Assembly (NCBI RefSeq): GCF_001613385.1
Contig: NZ_BDCG01000009.1
Location: 170,232 to 234,231, forward strand
Source of the DNA: Nocardia flavorosea NBRC 108225
Lineage (GTDB): Bacteria > Actinomycetota > Actinomycetes > Mycobacteriales > Mycobacteriaceae
DNA: 64,000 nt
Direction: 5' to 3'
Part shown: positions 25,853 to 33,958 of the stretch, piece after piece
Layout: the number at the start of each line of letters is the position of its first letter
How positions within the stretch are numbered: the first letter of the stretch is position 1
Made by a program: the position numbers and the translations under genes
The notes under the pieces: model-generated
What the model saw: only the letters and a program-made list of their open reading frames with translations
The model's database searches: none
What the model was told of the DNA's origin: nothing

Positions 25853-27426
25853 CGCGGGATGGTGCTCCTACCGAGGTCGGGGGAACGGTTGGTCCAGCGG
25901 TCACCCGCGACATCGCCCATGGCTTGATCGGCGCGGGTCATCCCGGCGGTCGCGGATCGGGCGGCGCCGATTCCGCTGGCAACGCGGGACGAACCGGACG
26001 GTACACCGCCGCCGCGAGGCGGTTCACCCGACCGTTGCGCCTGTGGTGCCGGGGCACCGCCGCCACCGCCGCCGCTGGGCGGGGGCGCCGGCCGCGGGGC
26101 ACCGCCGCCGCGTCCGCCGCCGGGCGGCGGAGGACCGGCCGCGCCGCCGACGTATCCGGCTCGACCCGGGGCGGCCGCGCCCTTGGTACCCACCGCCTTG
26201 GTGCCCATGGCACCGAGGCCCGCGGCGGCGAGCAGGGTGCCGCCGGTCGCGGTCAGACCCGATCCGCCGCTACCGACGATCGCCACCGCCGGCGTGACCA
26301 GGCGCATCAGCGCCGGCAGAACGAATGCGACACTGCACAGCAGCACGATGGCGACCAGCATGCGCTGGGCTTCCTCCGCTTCGGGCAGGCCACCGGCCGG
26401 GGTCATCTCGTCGACGTGGCCCGCGGTGGTGAACGCGATCATGTACACGATCGCGGCCACGGGTTTCCACAGCATGAAGGCGATGATCCAGCCGACCAGT
26501 TTCTGATACGACTGTTTACCCGTATTCATTCCGGACGCCGCGGCCGCCAGCGGCAGCACCCCGGCTGCGATCACCAGCAACCCCTGGCGCACGATGGCGA
26601 GAACGATCTGCGCCAGCGCCCCGAGCAGGCCGACGATGGCGATGATCAGCACCAGCCCCGGCGAGAAAGCTTGTAACTTACTGGTTTTCACCATGAGCTC
26701 GGCCATGTTGCGGGCGTTGCCGTCGGTCGAATCCTGGATTATCCACTCGGCGAACCGGTCCGAGGCCACGGTACCGGCGACGACGACCGCACCGAGCATC
26801 CAGGAACTGAACACCACTCTGGTGAACATCCGGAACGATTCGGCCGCCTCGTTCATAGCGGCACCGCGTCGGGCTTCGGCCAGGCGTAGACCGGTGATGA
26901 TGATCGAGGCGATCAACAGCAGTATCTGCACCTGATACGTGTAGTCGTTGATCTTGGTGAACAAGGTGCCCGAATCGCTGGCCACCTCGTTGGGCACCTT
27001 CATCCAGAAGGTCAGCGCCAGGATGATGGCCTCACCGAGGCCGTTCATCAGCGAATCGACCACCTTGCCGAAGGTGGAATCCCACGCCTTGTCCTTGACC
27101 GCGGTCGCGGCCTCGCCCGGATGGGCCGCCGCGTTACCCGCCTTGCAGACCGCCGCAGCGGCATCGCCCAGCGAGATCCCCGGAATACCGAGATCGTCGA
27201 GCGCATCGTGTATCTCGTTGCAGGTCTGGTCCCAGCCGTAGGGCTGACTGTTGGCCACGGCCGGAGTCGTGACCATCACGGTGAAGATCACCGCGAAAAT
27301 GGTGACGAATCGTCTGGCCAGCGATACCCGCCGGGAGACGGCCGGGTCGGGGCGCCGATCGCCGGAGCCGCTGTCCTCGCGCACTACCTGAGCTTCCATT
27401 TTCCGTCCCAACAACGGAATCACCAT
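25849..27426 (-). CDS. TrbL/VirB6-like polytopic membrane protein
   Basis: A 525-residue protein. A signal-like hydrophobic segment (about 37-57, FVTIFAVIFTVMVTTPAVA) is followed by an extracytoplasmic Cys-containing loop and about six membrane helices up to residue 390. The C-terminal 130 residues are Gly/Pro-rich and disordered. This is the usual shape of TrbL/VirB6 channel proteins. The ATG at 27426 is chosen because GGAGGGG precedes it by about eight bases; it overlaps the end of the upstream gene (ATGGTGA). It also overlaps the SCO6880-like gene by four bases. Confidence 0.75.
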   Translation of the reverse strand: MVIPLLGRKMEAQVVREDSGSGDRRPDPAVSRRVSLARRFVTIFAVIFTVMVTTPAVANSQPYGWDQTCNEIHDALDDLGIPGISLGDAAAAVCKAGNAAAHPGEAATAVKDKAWDSTFGKVVDSLMNGLGEAIILALTFWMKVPNEVASDSGTLFTKINDYTYQVQILLLIASIIITGLRLAEARRGAAMNEAAESFRMFTRVVFSSWMLGAVVVAGTVASDRFAEWIIQDSTDGNARNMAELMVKTSKLQAFSPGLVLIIAIVGLLGALAQIVLAIVRQGLLVIAAGVLPLAAAASGMNTGKQSYQKLVGWIIAFMLWKPVAAIVYMIAFTTAGHVDEMTPAGGLPEAEEAQRMLVAIVLLCSVAFVLPALMRLVTPAVAIVGSGGSGLTATGGTLLAAAGLGAMGTKAVGTKGAAAPGRAGYVGGAAGPPPPGGGRGGGAPRPAPPPSGGGGGGAPAPQAQRSGEPPRGGGVPSGSSRVASGIGAARSATAGMTRADQAMGDVAGDRWTNRSPDLGRSTIPR

Positions 27427-28226
27427 CGAGTCCACCCCTCCAGCGATTCGACATACTCGGTCTGTGTGTTAGGCGAGGTTGTGGGCTTCAACCGCCAATC
27501 ACCCGCATCCCACACCATGATCAGCCGCATGGTCACCCACACCGGTTTCCCGTCCAGCGCCGGAGCGCGCAGCGCCAGCCGCACTATCGCCATATCGTCG
27601 GCGTAGTCGTCGATCTTGAACGCATCGGAGGCCACCAGATACCGGGTGACCGATTCGGGTTGCTGCTCGGGCAGCGCATCCGCTTCCAGGGCCTTGTCGT
27701 AGGCCGCGATCTGCTGTGCCGAAACCCGCACCTGCCGCACATACAGGTCGCGGTGGGCGGGCCGGGCGTTGAGCCGATAGGTGATCTGCGCGGCAGCCAG
27801 CGCGGCGCCCTGCGGTGTATGCGAATACCCCACTGCCAGACCGTCTTCGATCCGCTGTGGGCCGTCGGAGGTGGAGAACGGCACCGAGGCGCCGTACACG
27901 CGCTGCCAGCCGCGTGGCGCGGTGGTGCCCGCCGGGGCCGCCGTGAGCCAATCCGGATCCGAGGGATTGCGCTGCGGCGACGGATCCTGCGGCAGCACCT
28001 GCCCCGCGGGATTGTTCGGAATATCCACGCGGCGGTTGAAAACGTCTATCTCGGGATCGGCGAAGCCCTCACCCACCGCCGGCGCGGGTGCGGGTCCTGC
28101 CACGGGCTCGTCGTCACGGCCGGTCCACATGACGACACCCACGACCACGATCAGCGCCAGCACCGCCGCGGACGCCACGACACCGAAGGAGACTCGGTCA
28201 CGCTGATAGGTCTCCTTCCCGCTCAC
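27420..28226 (-). CDS. Single-pass membrane protein of the secretion operon, VirB8-like candidate
   Basis: A 268-residue protein with one membrane segment near the N-terminus (FGVVASAAVLALIVVVGVV) and an external domain. The motif GWQRVYGASVPFSTSDGP...DGLAVGYSHTPQGAALAA is shared with the lipoprotein encoded just upstream. The C-terminus (GDWRLKPTTSPNT) looks like the last strand of an NTF2/VirB8-type domain. The GTG at 28226 overlaps the previous stop by four bases. It replaces an in-frame start 111 bases upstream that would lie deep inside the neighbour. Confidence 0.7.
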   Translation of the reverse strand: MSGKETYQRDRVSFGVVASAAVLALIVVVGVVMWTGRDDEPVAGPAPAPAVGEGFADPEIDVFNRRVDIPNNPAGQVLPQDPSPQRNPSDPDWLTAAPAGTTAPRGWQRVYGASVPFSTSDGPQRIEDGLAVGYSHTPQGAALAAAQITYRLNARPAHRDLYVRQVRVSAQQIAAYDKALEADALPEQQPESVTRYLVASDAFKIDDYADDMAIVRLALRAPALDGKPVWVTMRLIMVWDAGDWRLKPTTSPNTQTEYVESLEGWTRW

Positions 28227-28864
28227 TTCGGTGCCTCTACTTTCACTGTGTCGCTCGGGATTTCGCCGATGGGCTCGATGGGTCGCGCGGTCGATTCCGG
28301 ATCCGGCAGTCGTAACCGCCAATCGTGGGCGAACCACTCCACCGTCGTATGATTCACGGCTTTCGAACTGTCCGAATACTCGCTGTACACATCCACAGCT
28401 GCCCGCTCATCGCTGTACTCGGTGATCCGGTACCCGAGCAGCCGGGGCGCGTACACCGGATCCGCGGGCCCGCTGATGGACACCTGCACCCGGTTCACCG
28501 CCCACTCGTCCTTCGCCGGCCCCGGAACCACCTCCCGGGCAGCGATATTCGACCATTGACTGTCATCGGCCACCGACAGTCGCACGGCATGCACCATCGC
28601 CGCAACCCCCGCGCCGGTCGGTGAATGATCGAAACCCGTTGCCGCACCGTCGGTTTCCGTTGCCGGGCCTTGCTCGGTATGCGGCAGCGGCACACCCTGG
28701 AAAGGCTGCCAGCGCACATTCGTCGGTGGCGCGGACAGATCCGGCGGCGCCGCCGCGTCACCTCCCCCGCAGCCGACGGCGCCGGCCAGTAGCGCCACCG
28801 ACAGCAATCCGGCAGCCCGTAACGCACCGAACCGTGTCGCGGCCGGTGTCTCGGTCGAATTCAT
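28223..28864 (-). CDS. Lipoprotein paralogue of the neighbouring VirB8-like protein
   Basis: A 213-residue protein with signal peptide and lipobox (AGAVGC, about residues 27-32). The mature part carries RWQPFQGVPLPHTEQGP, then TGFDHSPTGAGVAAMVHAVRL, matching the pattern WQ-x-G-x-P-x-GP-x-DG-x-A-x-G(F/Y)-x-H-x-P-x-GA of the next gene. It ends with a strand HDWRLRLPDPES. The two look like an old tandem duplication, one kept as a lipoprotein and one as a membrane-spanning protein. They overlap by four bases. Confidence 0.7.
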   Translation of the reverse strand: MNSTETPAATRFGALRAAGLLSVALLAGAVGCGGGDAAAPPDLSAPPTNVRWQPFQGVPLPHTEQGPATETDGAATGFDHSPTGAGVAAMVHAVRLSVADDSQWSNIAAREVVPGPAKDEWAVNRVQVSISGPADPVYAPRLLGYRITEYSDERAAVDVYSEYSDSSKAVNHTTVEWFAHDWRLRLPDPESTARPIEPIGEIPSDTVKVEAPK

Positions 28865-28895
28865 CCGCAGGTCGTTCCCCTCGCCTCGCTCCGGC

Positions 28896-29165
28896 TCATC
28901 CGGGCAGGAACGCCAGGGCGATACCGGAAGCGGTACTGGCGACGGCCGCTCCCAGCAGACTCATGAGCACGCCGTGCGAGGCGTCGTTCATCGCCAGATC
29001 GCCCTTGAAGGTGAGCCACAGTTTGCCCGCCGAGACGATCAACCACGCCAGACAGCCCATGAGGACGAACCACAGCAGCCAGTTCAACAGCTGCATCAAC
29101 GGTTCCAGCACCTCGGCCGGCATCTGCTTATACGCCAGTACACCGGCCACCCCGACCAGATCCAT
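28896..29165 (-). CDS. Small two-helix membrane protein, VirB2-like
   Basis: An 89-residue protein with two membrane helices, WLLWFVLMGCLAWLIVSAGKLW at about 29-50 and VLMSLLGAAVASTASGIALAF at about 66-86, separated by a short charged loop. Size and topology match VirB2-type pilin or channel subunits of type IV systems. It is seven bases downstream of a second protein of the same shape. There is no signal peptide. The function is inferred from topology and place. Confidence 0.6.
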   Translation of the reverse strand: MDLVGVAGVLAYKQMPAEVLEPLMQLLNWLLWFVLMGCLAWLIVSAGKLWLTFKGDLAMNDASHGVLMSLLGAAVASTASGIALAFLPG

Positions 29166-29172
29166 CTCTACC

Positions 29173-29472
29173 TCACGTCCCGATGACGGCGTTCATGATG
29201 GTGCCCGCGCTGGTGGCCACCACGCCGCCGATCATCGCGCCCGCCACCATCTTCGGAGACTCCAGGCCGCCGCCGGTCCACTTCTCCCACGCGAACTTAC
29301 CGCCCGCGTAGACGATGCCGCAGATCCCGGACAGCAGCACGAACCACGTGAGATAGCGGACCAGCTGCAGGATCTTGTCGGACCCGGGTGGCGCCTCCGG
29401 GGTCGGATTACCTATCTGCGCCAGTACGGCCGTGTCGTAGACCTGGTGAACCGCCAGAAGTACGGTGCTCAT
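29173..29472 (-). CDS. Small two-helix membrane protein, VirB2-like (second copy)
   Basis: A 99-residue protein with two membrane helices (LVRYLTWFVLLSGICGIVYAGG at about 37-58 and MVAGAMIGGVVATSAGTIMNAV near the C-terminus). It resembles the next gene in topology and in the LTWFVLL/LLWFVLM and GAxVASTA/GGVVATSAG segments, so the two are probably paralogues. The ATG at 29472 is chosen because GAAAGG lies just upstream; the frame extends to 29505 without support. It starts 93 bases after the P-loop gene, the longest gap in the operon downstream of the cutinase gene. Confidence 0.65.
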   Translation of the reverse strand: MSTVLLAVHQVYDTAVLAQIGNPTPEAPPGSDKILQLVRYLTWFVLLSGICGIVYAGGKFAWEKWTGGGLESPKMVAGAMIGGVVATSAGTIMNAVIGT

Positions 29473-29565
29473 CGGGTGCCTTTCTCGATAGCTGAGGTGC
29501 AACATTGGGTCCGCGCGAGCGCGGGGAGCACGGAACAGGAAATGTGCTCGACGGGCATCACGGCA

Positions 29566-30231
29566 TCACTCCTCCACGAATCTCGATCGGCCCCGCGCGG
29601 GGGCGGCCTCCGATTCTTCCAGGGCGGCACGGGCGGCCGCGACGATCTCCGAGCCGAGTTCCCGGATATCCAGGGGAACTTCGTCGAGCGGGTCGATCCG
29701 GCGGCGGCGCTGCGCGGCGACTGCCGCACCGGGGGTCCACACCGGCAGCTTCTCCGGTTCCACCAGCGTCCATTCCTCGTACCACGGCACCTGCCAGACC
29801 TGTCCGGCGAGTGAGGCCACCACATCGCGATACCGGCGGATCTCCGGCGCCATCCGGCCCGGACGGGCCGCCACGGTGATCAGGCCGAGAACTTCACAGG
29901 GGCCGGCCAGCCCGGCATGGTGCTGGCGCAACAGGTCGTGGGCATGGGTCAGCCCCGCGATGGTCTCCCGGGCGACCAGCACCACGAACGGCGATTCCCG
30001 TTCGAAAACCCCGGGCCAGCGACGCCCGGAATCCGCGGCGGGCGCCAGGATATGTGCGAGGGTGCTGGCACCGGCGCCGCCGTGTACCCCCAGCAGCCAG
30101 ACCAGCGGCGCGCGCCCGGCGCCCGGGACGGGCCGGTCCCAGATCGCGGCGCGGCGCGATTCCGGCGGGGGCACCACTCCGGCGGCGGCGGTACGGCCGG
30201 GTCTGCGAGGAAGGTTCATAGCGGCCGTCAT
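29566..30231 (-). CDS. P-loop-like protein with altered Walker A (MinD/TadZ-like)
   Basis: A 221-residue protein with an N-terminal basic tail and the nucleotide-loop-like VHGGAGASTLAHILAP (about 49-64). In MinD/ParA proteins this reads KGGxGKT; here the catalytic Lys is Ala. The chain then gives FVVLVARETIAGLTHAHDLLRQ and a Pro-rich C-terminus. TadZ/CpaE proteins also have atypical Walker A motifs and act in localising secretion machines (known). It overlaps the next P-loop gene by four bases. Confidence 0.65.
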   Translation of the reverse strand: MTAAMNLPRRPGRTAAAGVVPPPESRRAAIWDRPVPGAGRAPLVWLLGVHGGAGASTLAHILAPAADSGRRWPGVFERESPFVVLVARETIAGLTHAHDLLRQHHAGLAGPCEVLGLITVAARPGRMAPEIRRYRDVVASLAGQVWQVPWYEEWTLVEPEKLPVWTPGAAVAAQRRRRIDPLDEVPLDIRELGSEIVAAARAALEESEAAPARGRSRFVEE

Positions 30232-31094
30232 GATGCCACCCCCGCAAGTAACCGCTCGTAGGTCTGCCGGGTCTCGTCGGCCAGGGCGATATGCCGGACG
30301 AGCTCACCGCGGGCCAGATGCGGATCGTAGGGCACCTCGACGATATCGCGGACCCACCCGGACAGATGCTCACGCAGATGGTCGGCGACCCGCGAATCGA
30401 CGCCCGGATGCTGGTGCGATACCACGATCGTGGTGTCGCCGACGATGCCTCCGCCCATCGGCTCGGACTGATCGCCGTATTCGTCGTCCAGCCATTCGAG
30501 GGTCACCCGCAGCCGGTTCGCCGCATCGACACGCGCCGGAATGGCCAGCACCAGGGCGATATCCGCGTCGTCGAGCAGGGGACGCAGCTGGCGGCCGGCG
30601 ATCGGGCTGCCACCGTCGAAGATTCCGGTGTAGCCGGCGTTGTCCACCGCCCGTGCCACGGTGAGGTAGCTGGCCCGGCGGCGCAGCGGCGCCGCGTCGC
30701 GCCACAGCAGGCCGATCCCCGAGGTCGCGCGCGACATGCAGTCCTTCAGCGGCGCCGGTTCGTCGTCACCGCGACCGTACAACCACTGCTGCAGGCTGAT
30801 GGGATGCAGATGCTCGTCGGCTCCGCGCAGGGCCAGATCGCCGCCCGCCGGGGTGGCGTCCACGGCCACCGTGGCCGTGCCCGAAAGCCCCAGTTCGCCC
30901 GCGAGACCGAGCGCGGTGGTGGTCGTTCCGGCACCACCGCAACCACCGACCACCAGGATCGGCCGGGCCGCGCCCGGGGTACGGCCACTGTTACCACGCA
31001 GCCGGACCACCGACGCCTTCCGGTTTCCGCCCGTCTCGTCCGCCGCCTCGGAATCCGGTGCGGTCTCGAGCCAGCGGCTCCAATCCTCTCCCAT
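30228..31094 (-). CDS. MinD/ParA-like protein with altered Walker A (TadZ/CpaE-like)
   Basis: A 288-residue protein. A disordered start is followed by the loop VVGGCGGAGTTTTALGLA (about 48-65), where the Walker A Lys is Thr (GGAGTTT instead of GGxGKTT). VAVDATPAGGDLALRG corresponds to the A' motif region of the fold and IFDGGSP to the Walker B region. The fold is MinD/ParA-like but ATP hydrolysis is doubtful. CpaE/TadZ proteins share this GGxGTTT form and set the position of secretion complexes. It is coupled to the next P-loop gene by a four-base overlap. Confidence 0.75.
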   Translation of the reverse strand: MGEDWSRWLETAPDSEAADETGGNRKASVVRLRGNSGRTPGAARPILVVGGCGGAGTTTTALGLAGELGLSGTATVAVDATPAGGDLALRGADEHLHPISLQQWLYGRGDDEPAPLKDCMSRATSGIGLLWRDAAPLRRRASYLTVARAVDNAGYTGIFDGGSPIAGRQLRPLLDDADIALVLAIPARVDAANRLRVTLEWLDDEYGDQSEPMGGGIVGDTTIVVSHQHPGVDSRVADHLREHLSGWVRDIVEVPYDPHLARGELVRHIALADETRQTYERLLAGVAS

Positions 31095-31107
31095 CCTGCA
31101 CTCTCCT

Positions 31108-32019
31108 CTATCCGGCCGTTATACCCGTGATGAGGGTGCGGCCGTCGATCGCCGCGGTGGTGACCGTCTGCCTGCTGTAGGTGGCCGGTTCACCACCGGG
31201 CCGGTACTCGGTGACCTCGACGGAGTAACGCCCGTCGGCGACGGTCACGATGCGTACGCAATGCCGGGTTCCGGGTTCGACGCTGTCGATCCCGGCCTGG
31301 ATCACCTCTCCGGAGGACACCGGGGCGTCGGGCGCCACCACCGCACGCGCAGCGGCACCGGAACGCTCGACGTAATAGGCATATTGGAAGCGCAGGATCG
31401 CGGCGGGCCCGGAATCCGTTCCGCCCGGCCCCGCGCCGCGCAGCACCGGGCCGTCGTGTTCGTCCGGGCATTGCGCGCTCGCCGCGGTCCCCGCGCTGCC
31501 GGAGGTGAAGCGCAATCCGGCCCCGTCGTCGGGTCCGGCGGCCCGGGGCGCGCCCGGAGCCAGCAGGTACACCACGACCGCTGTGGCGATGGCGAGCACG
31601 ATGACGGCGGCGACCAGGACGCCGAACGTCCGGCGGCGGCGGGCAGCGGCATCGCCGGGCAGATCGCGCAACCGGCCGGGATCACGGCCGATACGGGCGG
31701 GTTCGGCGAGTTCCTCGTCTGGCCAGGGCAGACGCAAGAGGTCACCGTCACGCTCGCCGGCCGGCTCGTCCACCCAGTCGGACCAGCCGCCGGTGAATTC
31801 GGTGCGCCGGCCGGAGAGTTCGGCGGGTGCCGGGTCCGGCGCGGCGGACGCACTACCGGCCTCGGCGATGTAGTCGGGATACCTGGCGGGGCCGTCGGCG
31901 GCGGCGGCCGCGGTGACCTCCGGTTCGGACCGCCCGGCCGGGTGGTCCACGGCGCCACTGTCCCCCTCGGGTTCCAGCGGGCCGTACCATCGATCGAGTT
32001 TTTTGTAGGACTTCAACAT
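31108..32019 (-). CDS. Single-pass membrane protein of the secretion operon, unknown
   Basis: A 303-residue protein with a disordered, acidic cytoplasmic part (1-125), one membrane helix (about 131-153, FGVLVAAVIVLAIATAVVVYLLA) and an external domain containing two Cys (SAQCPDEHDG and TRHCVRIVTV) that could pair. The external domain (ILRFQYAYYVERSGAAARAVVAPDA) looks like an NTF2-type helix-plus-sheet, as in VirB8, but this is tentative. The ATG at 32019 follows a GGGGGA. It is the second gene of the operon, 57 bases after the cutinase-like gene. Confidence 0.65.
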   Translation of the reverse strand: MLKSYKKLDRWYGPLEPEGDSGAVDHPAGRSEPEVTAAAAADGPARYPDYIAEAGSASAAPDPAPAELSGRRTEFTGGWSDWVDEPAGERDGDLLRLPWPDEELAEPARIGRDPGRLRDLPGDAAARRRRTFGVLVAAVIVLAIATAVVVYLLAPGAPRAAGPDDGAGLRFTSGSAGTAASAQCPDEHDGPVLRGAGPGGTDSGPAAILRFQYAYYVERSGAAARAVVAPDAPVSSGEVIQAGIDSVEPGTRHCVRIVTVADGRYSVEVTEYRPGGEPATYSRQTVTTAAIDGRTLITGITAG

Positions 32020-32076
32020 TCCCCCATTCCCGTGGCGCCGGGCACGTGATATCGCATCATCGATCCCTCTCGGCGA

Positions 32077-33759
32077 TCAGTTCACGGAGAACGAGTCGTT
32101 TTCGGTTATCGGGGGTGTATCGGACCGGTCTGCCGACGGCCGATCCGGGGACGCGCCGCCGGCTCCTGTCCCGAATGGGAATTGTCCCGTACCGGAGGGA
32201 GCGGGCGCAGGCGACGCGCCGGGCCCGGTTCCTGAGAATCCGGCCGGCGGCGGCGACGCGGCCCCGGGAGCGCTACCGAGCGGCGACGGTTCGTCGGCAA
32301 CCGGTTCGCTACCGCTGCCGTAGGCTTTCGCGAGATCCCGCGCGGCAGCGGCGAACCAGTCGGCGATGAACTTCGTGGGTGCTTCACCGGTCGCCGAAAT
32401 CGACGCGTTGCCATAGGCCTGATGCCGCTGAATGGTGTCCCAATAACGTACCCATGTCGTGGTGTCGAGCAGGGCGTGGTTGTCCTGGATATTGTCCACG
32501 ACGGCGTTGAAAGCCTGACTCACCAGCCGGATACCGGTCGTCGGCGGGATGAGTTGCGGAATGGCGCCCAGCAGCTTGGTTCCCAACAGCAGCAACGCGG
32601 CCGGCGGGTTCGCCAGTCCGGCCGTCGCCAGTTCGGCGATCGCCGCGGGATTCAGAACCGTGCGCACCACGGTGACCACTGCGTTCAGGCCGATCATGCC
32701 GACCTTGAGCAGTGCTCGCATCGCGCCCGGAATATCCAGCGGGGTTCGCGGATCGGCGGCATCGGCCAGCCGTTCGGAGATCGATTTCTTCGGCGAGATG
32801 TTCAGATTCGCCAGCGAGGTACCCGAAACGTCCTCGTTGACCACCTTGGTGGCGGTTTTGATCGAGGTGAAAGCGAGCGCCTGGGCCACCGAGGTGAGCG
32901 AGGCGATGGGGTCACCCCCACTGAGCTTGGCCTGTCCGACGATACTGGCGACCGCCTTCAGGATCGGCGCGCCTTCGGGTGCATCGCAGGCGAGATCGCC
33001 CGCGGCGCAGAAACTGGCCACCCGTCCGGTGAGCGTGCCGAAATCTTCGGCGGCGTCCCGGTTCGGGGCGATTCCGCCACCGGTGGCGGGCGCCTGCGGC
33101 AGCGCGGCAACCCCGGCGATTTCCGCGCCTTCGGTACCGGGCGCCGGATCCGGGTTCGCCTTTCCCGGAGCGCCGGGAAACAATGCGGCGCCGGGAGTTC
33201 TGGTGGGGTCGCCGATCAGGGCCACCGCCGCGATCTTGTCGTCGGGCAACGGTCCCTGGCCCTGCCCGATCTCCTGGGCGAATACCGAAGCGACATGGGC
33301 GCCCTGGGAATAGCCGACGATCGCGAACCGGGTGTCGGGGCAGCGCTGCGCGACCGATACCGCCATGGTCCGCAACCGGATCAGCCCGCCGCTCACCGAT
33401 TCCGAGTAGGGGGTGACGCTACCGCCGTCTATCCCACCGAAACTGGATTCGTACGGCACATAGGCGCGCTGGACCAGCTCTTCCTCGGGCGCGGCGGCCA
33501 TGAGCGGCCGGAACACCGTGGACAGCATGCCGGTATCGGTGGTGGGTGCGGCGTCCGGCGATGATTCGCCGGTGCCCTGGATTCCCAGGGCATACATTGC
33601 CGGGCAGGTACTGACCGGAAGTTCGGGCGAGGAGGCCGACGGGCCCGAGAGATCAGGCGGCTGAGCGTATGCGGGAGCGGTAAGGGTCCCTGCCGTCACG
33701 GTCGCCACAGCGACGGTGAGTGCGATCAGCATCCCCGAGAAACTTCTGCTTACAGCCAT
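32077..33759 (-). CDS. Secreted cutinase-family alpha/beta hydrolase with long C-terminal extension
   Basis: A 560-residue protein with a clear Sec signal peptide (1-32, ending APAYAQ). The N-terminal half is cutinase-like: STCPAMYALGIQGTGESSP, then the nucleophile elbow GYSQGA (149-154, Ser151) and SFCAAGDLACD, a typical disulfide/acid loop. The rest is a helical extension with a candidate His in RHQAYG and a Pro/Ser-rich tail. Cutinase-like proteins of mycolata cleave lipids or esters outside the cell. It heads the secretion operon and lies 200 bases after relA. The ATG at 33759 is used; a longer frame begins with TTG. Confidence 0.82.
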   Translation of the reverse strand: MAVSRSFSGMLIALTVAVATVTAGTLTAPAYAQPPDLSGPSASSPELPVSTCPAMYALGIQGTGESSPDAAPTTDTGMLSTVFRPLMAAAPEEELVQRAYVPYESSFGGIDGGSVTPYSESVSGGLIRLRTMAVSVAQRCPDTRFAIVGYSQGAHVASVFAQEIGQGQGPLPDDKIAAVALIGDPTRTPGAALFPGAPGKANPDPAPGTEGAEIAGVAALPQAPATGGGIAPNRDAAEDFGTLTGRVASFCAAGDLACDAPEGAPILKAVASIVGQAKLSGGDPIASLTSVAQALAFTSIKTATKVVNEDVSGTSLANLNISPKKSISERLADAADPRTPLDIPGAMRALLKVGMIGLNAVVTVVRTVLNPAAIAELATAGLANPPAALLLLGTKLLGAIPQLIPPTTGIRLVSQAFNAVVDNIQDNHALLDTTTWVRYWDTIQRHQAYGNASISATGEAPTKFIADWFAAAARDLAKAYGSGSEPVADEPSPLGSAPGAASPPPAGFSGTGPGASPAPAPSGTGQFPFGTGAGGASPDRPSADRSDTPPITENDSFSVN

Positions 33760-33777
33760 AGCGACCCGCAATCACTC

Positions 33778-33820
33778 TTACCGCAGTTACCGAGCGCGAC
33801 GAAACGCAGTAAACGGTAAC
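33778..33820 (-). promoter_or_regulatory. Cluster of GGTAA/GTAAAC repeats upstream of the secretion operon
   Basis: On the plus strand TTACC occurs at 33778-33782 and 33787-33791 (9-bp period), and GTAAAC-GGTAAC at 809-820 of the same kilobase in the opposite sense, giving a GTTACCG/CGGTAAC inverted pair. The cluster sits 19-61 bases before the cutinase start codon, where a promoter for the 16-gene operon is expected. The regulator is unknown. Confidence 0.35.
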
Positions 33821-33958
33821 AGATTCCGGCTATGACCGCTGAGGGGGCGAAGAGTTTACGCGACCCACCGACACCACCCGGATACGCCGCGGCGCGTTGC
33901 GCCCCGAATGTTACAAAATTCCGGTGGGCCCGCGGTGGCTGCCAAGACCCCGAAACAC

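Larger units (their letters stand above)
17367..33759 (-). other. Type IV secretion/conjugation-like operon inserted between ppi and relA
   Basis: Sixteen consecutive minus-strand genes with gaps of 93 bases or less and eight start/stop overlaps of 4-7 bases. Recognisable parts are a VirD4-like coupling ATPase, a VirB4-like ATPase, an SCO6880-like protein, a TrbL/VirB6-like protein, VirB2-like small membrane proteins, VirB8-like or lipoprotein subunits, a wall hydrolase and a DUF4913-like protein. No relaxase, integrase, replication protein or att repeat was found within or beside the block. In M. tuberculosis the ppi and relA genes are neighbours, so the block is an insertion relative to that order. 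Confidence 0.75.

Noticed and set aside
24354..25913. A 519-codon alternative frame over the SCO6880-like gene
   Set aside because: Arg/Gly-rich shadow frame. The other frame has membrane helices, clean start coupling and family motifs.
16362..33958. A complete integrative conjugative element
   Set aside because: Conjugation-like genes are present, but no integrase, relaxase, excisionase, replication gene, tRNA target or flanking direct repeats were found.
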